This document shows positions 51,269 through 56,583 of a stretch of DNA of 56,583 nucleotides, piece after piece; positions within the stretch are counted from its first letter, which is position 1; the number at the start of each line of letters is the position of its first letter. The stretch comes from an uncultured Collinsella sp. (GTDB taxonomy: Bacteria; Actinomycetota; Coriobacteriia; Coriobacteriales; Coriobacteriaceae). The DNA is taken from the NCBI GenBank assembly GCA_958405565.1, contig CATYEN010000010.1, positions 1 through 56,583 of the forward strand. The letters run 5' to 3'. Below the pieces are notes generated by a model, which searched no databases, had not been told where the DNA came from, and was given only the letters and a program-made list of their open reading frames with translations. The position numbers and the translations under genes are program-made.

Positions 51269-53056
51269 CTACATCAGGCGCAGGCTGACGTCCTTGAGCT
51301 GGGCGCCGCTAACGGCACTCGGGGCGCCCGACATGAGGTCGGAGCCACTGGCCGTCTTGGGGAACGCCATGACGTCACGGATGGAGTCGGAACCGGTGAG
51401 CAGCATGCACACGCGGTCCAGGCCCAGAGCGAAACCGCCCATCGGGGGCGCACCAAACTTGAGGGCCTCCATGAGGAAGCCGAACTGCGACTCGGCGCGC
51501 TCCTCAGTAAAGCCCAGGAGCTTGAGCATGGACATCTGCATCTCGGCGTTGTGGATGCGCATACCGCCGCCGCCGGCCTCAAAGCCGTCCATGACAAAGT
51601 CGTAGGTGCACGAACCGGCTGCCAGCGGGTTGGCCTCGATCTTGGCGATGTCGGTCTCGGTCGGCAGGGTGAAGGGCTGATGCTCGGCAGCATAGGCCTT
51701 GCGATCCTCGTCCCAGTGGAACAGCGGGAAGTTGACGACCCACAGGAAGTCGTGGCCCTCGCGCTTGATCTCGAGCGCGTTAGCCATGTGGGAACGCATG
51801 CCGCCCAGAATCTCGTCAGAGAGAAGGCGCGGGCCGGCGGCAAACATCACAAGGTCGCCAGGCTCGACGTCCATGCGCTCGCGCAGAGCAGCCATCTCCT
51901 CGTCCGAGAAGAACTTGACGATGGGGCTGTTGATGGAGCCGTCCTCGCGGAAAGCGATCCAGGCCAGGCCCTTGGCGCCAAACGTGGAGGCCACGCCGGC
52001 GAGCTTATCGATCTTGGCACGTGCCCAGGCACCGGCGCCTTTGGCGTTGATGGCCTTGACGACAGAGCCCTCCTCGTTTGCAGCAGTCGCAAAGACCTTG
52101 AACTTGGAGTTGGCAAAGATGTCGGTCAGGTCGACCAGGTGCATGCCGTAGCGAGTATCGGGCTTGTCGGAGCCATAGGTGTCCATGGCCTCCCAATAGT
52201 CCATGCGACGCAGCGGCGTGGGCATCTCGACACCCATGCGGCCGAAGGCGTCGGCCAGGACCTCTTCGAGCGCGCTCATGACGTCGTTCTGGTCCACGAA
52301 GGACATCTCGATATCGACCTGGGTGAACTCGGGCTGACGGTCGGCACGCAAGTCCTCGTCGCGGAAGCACTTGGCAACCTGATAGTAGCGCTCGACGCCA
52401 CCGACCATAAGCAGCTGCTTCAGGAGCTGCGGGGACTGCGGCAGGGCGTAGAAGTTACCCGGCTGAATACGGCTGGGGACGATGAAGTCGCGGGCGCCCT
52501 CGGGCGTGGACTTGAACAGGGAGGGCGTCTCGACCTCCATGAACTCACGGTTGTGCAGCGCCTCGCGAATGGCAAAGGTAAAGTCGGAGCGCAGCTTGAG
52601 GTTGGCCATCATCTCGGGACGACGGAGGTCCAGATAGCGATAGCGCAGGCGGGTGTCCTCGCTGGTCTCGATGCCGTCCTCGATCTGGAACGGCGGGGTG
52701 ACGGACGTGTTGAGCACCTCGGCGTGGTCGGTGAGGACCTCGATCTCGCCGGTCGCGAGCTTGGTGTTGGTGGTCTCCTCGCCACGGGCGCGCACGACGC
52801 CATGGATCTTGATGGGCCACTCGGGACGCATAGTCTCGGCGATCTTAAAGGCGTCGCCGTCGGAGTGCTCGGGGTCGAAGGTGAGCTGCGTGATGCCCTC
52901 GCGGTCGCGAAGGTCGCAGAAGATAAGACCGCCGTGGTCGCGGCGACGGCTCACCCAACCGGTGAGGGTGACCTCTTCGCCCACGTTCTCGCGGCGAAGC
53001 TCGCCGCAGGTACGGGTGTGCATGGAATGCTCGTCGATGGGACGGGTCTGGCTCAT
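51269..53056 (-). CDS. aspS: Aspartyl-tRNA synthetase, bacterial type
   Basis: A 595-residue class IIb synthetase. An OB-fold anticodon-binding domain (~12-110: VTLTGWVSRRRDHGGLIFCDLRD) is followed by the catalytic core with motif 2 (CFRDEDLRADRQPEFTQ), the large bacterial GAD insertion (~290-410) and motif 3 (GLDRVCMLLTG). Because the window also carries gatCAB, the enzyme may be non-discriminating and load tRNA(Asn) too; the sequence features I can read do not decide this. Ribosome site GGAGGA upstream. No T-box leader was recognised. Confidence 0.96.
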   Translation of the reverse strand: MSQTRPIDEHSMHTRTCGELRRENVGEEVTLTGWVSRRRDHGGLIFCDLRDREGITQLTFDPEHSDGDAFKIAETMRPEWPIKIHGVVRARGEETTNTKLATGEIEVLTDHAEVLNTSVTPPFQIEDGIETSEDTRLRYRYLDLRRPEMMANLKLRSDFTFAIREALHNREFMEVETPSLFKSTPEGARDFIVPSRIQPGNFYALPQSPQLLKQLLMVGGVERYYQVAKCFRDEDLRADRQPEFTQVDIEMSFVDQNDVMSALEEVLADAFGRMGVEMPTPLRRMDYWEAMDTYGSDKPDTRYGMHLVDLTDIFANSKFKVFATAANEEGSVVKAINAKGAGAWARAKIDKLAGVASTFGAKGLAWIAFREDGSINSPIVKFFSDEEMAALRERMDVEPGDLVMFAAGPRLLSDEILGGMRSHMANALEIKREGHDFLWVVNFPLFHWDEDRKAYAAEHQPFTLPTETDIAKIEANPLAAGSCTYDFVMDGFEAGGGGMRIHNAEMQMSMLKLLGFTEERAESQFGFLMEALKFGAPPMGGFALGLDRVCMLLTGSDSIRDVMAFPKTASGSDLMSGAPSAVSGAQLKDVSLRLM

Positions 53057-53312
53057 ACCAGTGATCCTCCTTTATGGATCTGTGCCGCCCCGTGTCGTTC
53101 CGGGCGGCGTCGTACAGATTTGCCCAGCCTGCGTAAACCGCGCAGCCAGACATGGCGTTCTATCTTATCGCACCTGTGTCGATGTGCCGCGGAAAAGTAG
53201 CTCCTGCCCAAAGACTTGACGGAGACGAAACAATTGACGCGCCGTGGCCGTCGCCAAGGCGCGCCGCGTGCGACAATGTGCCCCAATACAACTGCACTCG
53301 GAAAGGCTCGCC

Positions 53313-53948
53313 ATGACTGCACGCCTCATCGTTATGGATATCGACTCCACGCTCATCAACCAGGAGGTCATCGACCTGTTAGGCGAGGAGGCCGGCGTGG
53401 GCGAGCAAGTGGCGCAGATCACTGAGCGCGCCATGCGCGGCGAGCTCGACTTTAAGCAGGCGCTCGAGGAGCGCGTGGGGCTGCTTGCCGGCTTGGACGA
53501 GAGCGTGTTCGAGCGCACCTTTGCGCGCGTGACGTTTACCCCCGGCGCGCTAGAGCTTGTGCGCTCGGCGCACAGCAAGGGCTGGAAGGTCGGCGTGGTA
53601 AGCGGCGGCTTTCACGAGGTCGCCGACAAGATCGTGGCCGCCGCGGGCATCGATTTTTGCCTGGCCAACCGCCTGGAAGTCGTGGACGGCAAGCTCACCG
53701 GCAAGCTGGCGGCAGACATTGTGACCAAGGAGTCCAAGCTCATCCAGCTGCTGGATTGGGCGGTTGAGTGCGGCGTCAACATGGCACACACGGTCGCGAT
53801 CGGCGACGGCGCCAACGATATCCCCATGATTCAGGCCGCGGGCACGGGCATCGCGTTTTGCGCCAAGCCCAAGACACGCGAAGCCGCCCCGTTTACCATC
53901 GACGAACGCAACCTGATGCTCGCCATGGACATCATCCTGCGTGACTAG
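53313..53948 (+). CDS. serB: Phosphoserine phosphatase
   Basis: A 211-residue HAD enzyme that releases serine from phosphoserine. The nucleophile motif is MDIDSTLINQEVIDLL (Asp9, Asp11), followed by the SerB cap with ERAMRGELDFKQALEERV, GLVSGGF-type VVSGGFHEV, and the final motif GDGANDIPMIQAAG. The N-terminal ACT domains of some SerB proteins are absent. The start is the ATG with GGAAAGG upstream. The longer frame upstream overlaps the divergent aspS promoter region. It may form a loose cluster with larB, 114 bases downstream. Confidence 0.93.
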   Translation: MTARLIVMDIDSTLINQEVIDLLGEEAGVGEQVAQITERAMRGELDFKQALEERVGLLAGLDESVFERTFARVTFTPGALELVRSAHSKGWKVGVVSGGFHEVADKIVAAAGIDFCLANRLEVVDGKLTGKLAADIVTKESKLIQLLDWAVECGVNMAHTVAIGDGANDIPMIQAAGTGIAFCAKPKTREAAPFTIDERNLMLAMDIILRD

Positions 53949-54062
53949 TCGATCCGTCTAACAATTGAATCAGTCTGTCCTATAGTTTCCGAACAATTTT
54001 GTCTTTGTGTTCGGAAACATACCCTTTGAGTGCTAGACTTTGCGCCGTCGAAGGGAACATAT

Positions 54063-54845
54063 ATGGATAAGCGAGATCTTGAGCAATTGCTGAGCGATGT
54101 TGCCGACGGAGCAGTCGCCCCGGCAGTCGCCCTCACACGCATCCAGACGGCGCCAACCGCCGATCTGGGTTTTGCGCAGCTCGATCTTTCGCGCGGAGTG
54201 CGCCAGGGAGCCGGCGAGGTTGTCTACGGTGCCGGTAAAACCGCCGAGCAAATTGCCGCCATTATCAAAGCATTACTCGATGCCGGCCAGGAGCGCATCC
54301 TGGTCACGCGCCTGGACGACGAAAAGGCAGCCCGCACCGCTGAGCTTCTCGGCAACGGCGTCGACCTGGGATATGTCCCGGACGCCCAGCTCGCCCTGGT
54401 AGGTGGCAAGCCCTCCCCCACCGGCAACGGACGCATCGTCGTCGCCTGCGCCGGCACGAGCGACCTGCCCGTCGCCGAGGAAGCCGCGTTGACGGCCGAA
54501 TTCTATGGCAACGAGGTCGACCGCCTCTACGACGTAGGCGTCGCCGGCCTGCACCGCCTGCTCGCACATGCCGAGGAACTTGCCCAGGCACAGGTGGTCA
54601 TCGCCATCGCCGGCATGGAGGGCGCGTTGGCGAGCGTTGTCGGCGGTCTGGTGAGCTGTCCGGTCATCGCCGTTCCTACCAGCGTGGGCTACGGCGCGAG
54701 CTTTGGTGGCATGGCCGCACTGCTCGCCATGCTCAACTCCTGCGCCAGCGGCGTTTCGGTCGTCAATATCGACAACGGCTTTGGTGCCGCCTACCAGGCA
54801 AGTCTTATCAATCATCTGAGCGCTGGCACGCCCTGCGCCCGTTAA
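54063..54845 (+). CDS. larB: Nickel-pincer cofactor biosynthesis protein LarB
   Basis: LarB carboxylates and hydrolyses nicotinic acid adenine dinucleotide in the first step of the nickel-pincer nucleotide cofactor of lactate racemase. The 260-residue protein shows the N-terminal DLSRGVRQGAGEVVYGAGKT and the PurE-like core CAGTSDLPVAEEAALTAEFYG, GVAGLHRLL, AGMEGALASVVGGLV and PTSVGYGASFGG. The start is the ATG with GAAGGG upstream. larC follows after ten bases. LarE and LarA are not in the window. Confidence 0.93.
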   Translation: MDKRDLEQLLSDVADGAVAPAVALTRIQTAPTADLGFAQLDLSRGVRQGAGEVVYGAGKTAEQIAAIIKALLDAGQERILVTRLDDEKAARTAELLGNGVDLGYVPDAQLALVGGKPSPTGNGRIVVACAGTSDLPVAEEAALTAEFYGNEVDRLYDVGVAGLHRLLAHAEELAQAQVVIAIAGMEGALASVVGGLVSCPVIAVPTSVGYGASFGGMAALLAMLNSCASGVSVVNIDNGFGAAYQASLINHLSAGTPCAR

Positions 54846-54855
54846 GGAGCATTCC

Positions 54856-55800
<945 letters not shown>

Positions 55801-55802
55801 CC

Positions 55803-56342
55803 ATGGATGCCCGCAAGGCCAAAAGCCGTGCCGCGATCGTCGCGGCGTTCTCCGAGCTGCTGCGCGAAGAGGACTACGGCAAGATTACCGTCGGCGACAT
55901 CATCGCGCGCGCTCACGTAGGCCGTGCAACATTCTACGGTCTCTTTAAGAGCAAAGACGACCTACTGTCCGAGCTCGTGAGCGACATCTGCACCCACGCC
56001 CTCGACGACGATGGCACACCGCTCGACGACCCACTCGTGCAGGTCGAGCATATTCTCAACAATCTATGGGAACGTCGCCAGGGCGTCCGAGCGCTGGTAG
56101 CCGGCGCCGGCTCACGCGTCTTCGCCGACTGTCTCCGCAAGACCATCATGTCACGCGCAGCCGAAACCGTGCCCGTCGACCCCTCAGGCCCCGCCGGCAC
56201 CATGGACCGCAGTTTCCTACTGCACCACATAGCCTCAAGCTTCGTAGGAATGGTCCAATGGTGGGCCTGGCACAACTTTCAAGCAGATAAGGCCGAAGTA
56301 GCCAAAGACTACCTATCAGCCATTAAGCCTCTCTTCAACTAA
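55803..56342 (+). CDS. TetR/AcrR-family transcriptional regulator
   Basis: A 179-residue regulator. The TetR helix-turn-helix is at about 8-55 (SRAAIVAAFSELLREEDYGK, ITVGDIIARAHVGRATFYGL, FKSKDDLLSEL). The C-terminal ligand domain resembles the TetR_C_8/DhaS-like group (SSFVGMVQWWAWHNFQAD). The ATG lies two bases after the larC stop, so it is probably co-transcribed and may regulate the lar genes or a target outside the window. It has no ribosome site of its own beyond the larC coding end, which suggests translational coupling. Confidence 0.87.
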   Translation: MDARKAKSRAAIVAAFSELLREEDYGKITVGDIIARAHVGRATFYGLFKSKDDLLSELVSDICTHALDDDGTPLDDPLVQVEHILNNLWERRQGVRALVAGAGSRVFADCLRKTIMSRAAETVPVDPSGPAGTMDRSFLLHHIASSFVGMVQWWAWHNFQADKAEVAKDYLSAIKPLFN

Positions 56343-56535
56343 GTAACTATCCCTTCCCAAAGTGTCAACAGCTACCCAACGCCCCTACCAGCAGCAAGCC
56401 CCTCCCATCCAAATTCAGATATATATGTTGGGTTGCCTACTCGAGCGCAGCAAAGACTCCGCAGCTGCCCGCATGGGGTAACTTCCCAGCGCATTCCGCA
56501 GGACGAAAGAACCCCCGCCGCACGAAGTGTGAACT
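56343..56535 (+). other. Non-coding stretch before the last terminator
   Basis: No gene is recognised here. A TATATAT run near 56420 could serve as a -10 box for a short transcript of about 130 bases ending at the terminator at 56536-56569. Local words such as GGGGTAACTTCCC suggest small stems, but I do not recognise a family. Confidence 0.3.
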
Positions 56536-56569
56536 GCCTCCCATTTCTTGGACACAAGAAATGGGAGGC
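56536..56569 (+). terminator. Strong rho-independent terminator
   Basis: Perfect 15-bp arms GCCTCCCATTTCTTG and CAAGAAATGGGAGGC, four-base loop, followed by CTTTTTATG. It ends the serB-lar-tetR side transcripts or a short RNA starting near 56430. Confidence 0.9.
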
Positions 56570-56583
56570 CTTTTTATGGCTGG

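Noticed and set aside
53057..53312. T-box or other leader between aspS and serB
   Set aside because: No T-box bulge sequence or specifier loop could be found in the 5' region of aspS.

Overview
The window is a piece of a high-GC chromosome from a Gram-positive gut anaerobe, most probably Collinsella or a close relative (class Coriobacteriia). The reasons are two LPxTG pilins with class C sortases, a GatCAB amidotransferase, a glutamine synthetase operon with an atypical OmpR-type regulator, sugar-acid and galactoside catabolism genes, and the absence of outer-membrane genes. This assignment is inference from gene content; no marker gene was searched.

Layout, left to right. 1-2717: gatCAB amidotransferase operon, reading left, with gatB cut by the window edge. 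2718-12937: a pilus island reading left (tip adhesin, backbone pilin, class C sortase, a second sortase). Between its two sortases lie fragments of a GH4 glycosidase and of a pilin with an in-frame stop, plus two copies of a small structured RNA that converges on a tiny membrane-peptide gene. That arrangement is the best candidate in the window for an undescribed system and looks like a type I toxin-antitoxin pair. 12938-19232: HAD phosphatase, MFS transporter, molybdenum cofactor genes (moaA and a moaC-mobB fusion) and an orphan nuclease-fold gene sitting between two almost identical palindromes. 19446-25687: heterodimeric ABC exporter, then MATE exporter plus MerR regulator with a textbook 19-bp-spacer promoter. 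25748-32148: ligA, a membrane-anchored HtrA protease, and glnA with its atypical regulator. 32284-35473: 2-keto-3-deoxygluconate module (LacI-type regulator, kinase, aldolase). 35839-40150: GntR regulator, AlbA_2-type regulator, Old-Yellow-Enzyme/FAD reductase. 40253-43583: iron(II) uptake (feoA, feoA, feoB, FeoB-associated small protein). 43817-45950: an HPr-like protein with Asp at position 46 and an amino-acid permease. 46104-50964: ebgA-ebgC beta-galactosidase with a divergent LacI regulator and three palindromic operators. 51269-56342: aspS, serB, larB, larC (lacking the LarC2 domain) and a TetR regulator.

Intergenic space is unusually rich in long inverted repeats. Two families recur (four and five copies). 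Many others have unique sequences but the same architecture: 15-30 bp near-perfect arms, often in clusters, some with compensatory changes between neighbouring copies. No transposase, integrase, CRISPR array, tRNA or rRNA gene was seen. Regulation readable from the sequence includes the MerR promoter, LacI-type operators at kdgK and ebgA, and DtxR/IdeR-like dyads at feo.
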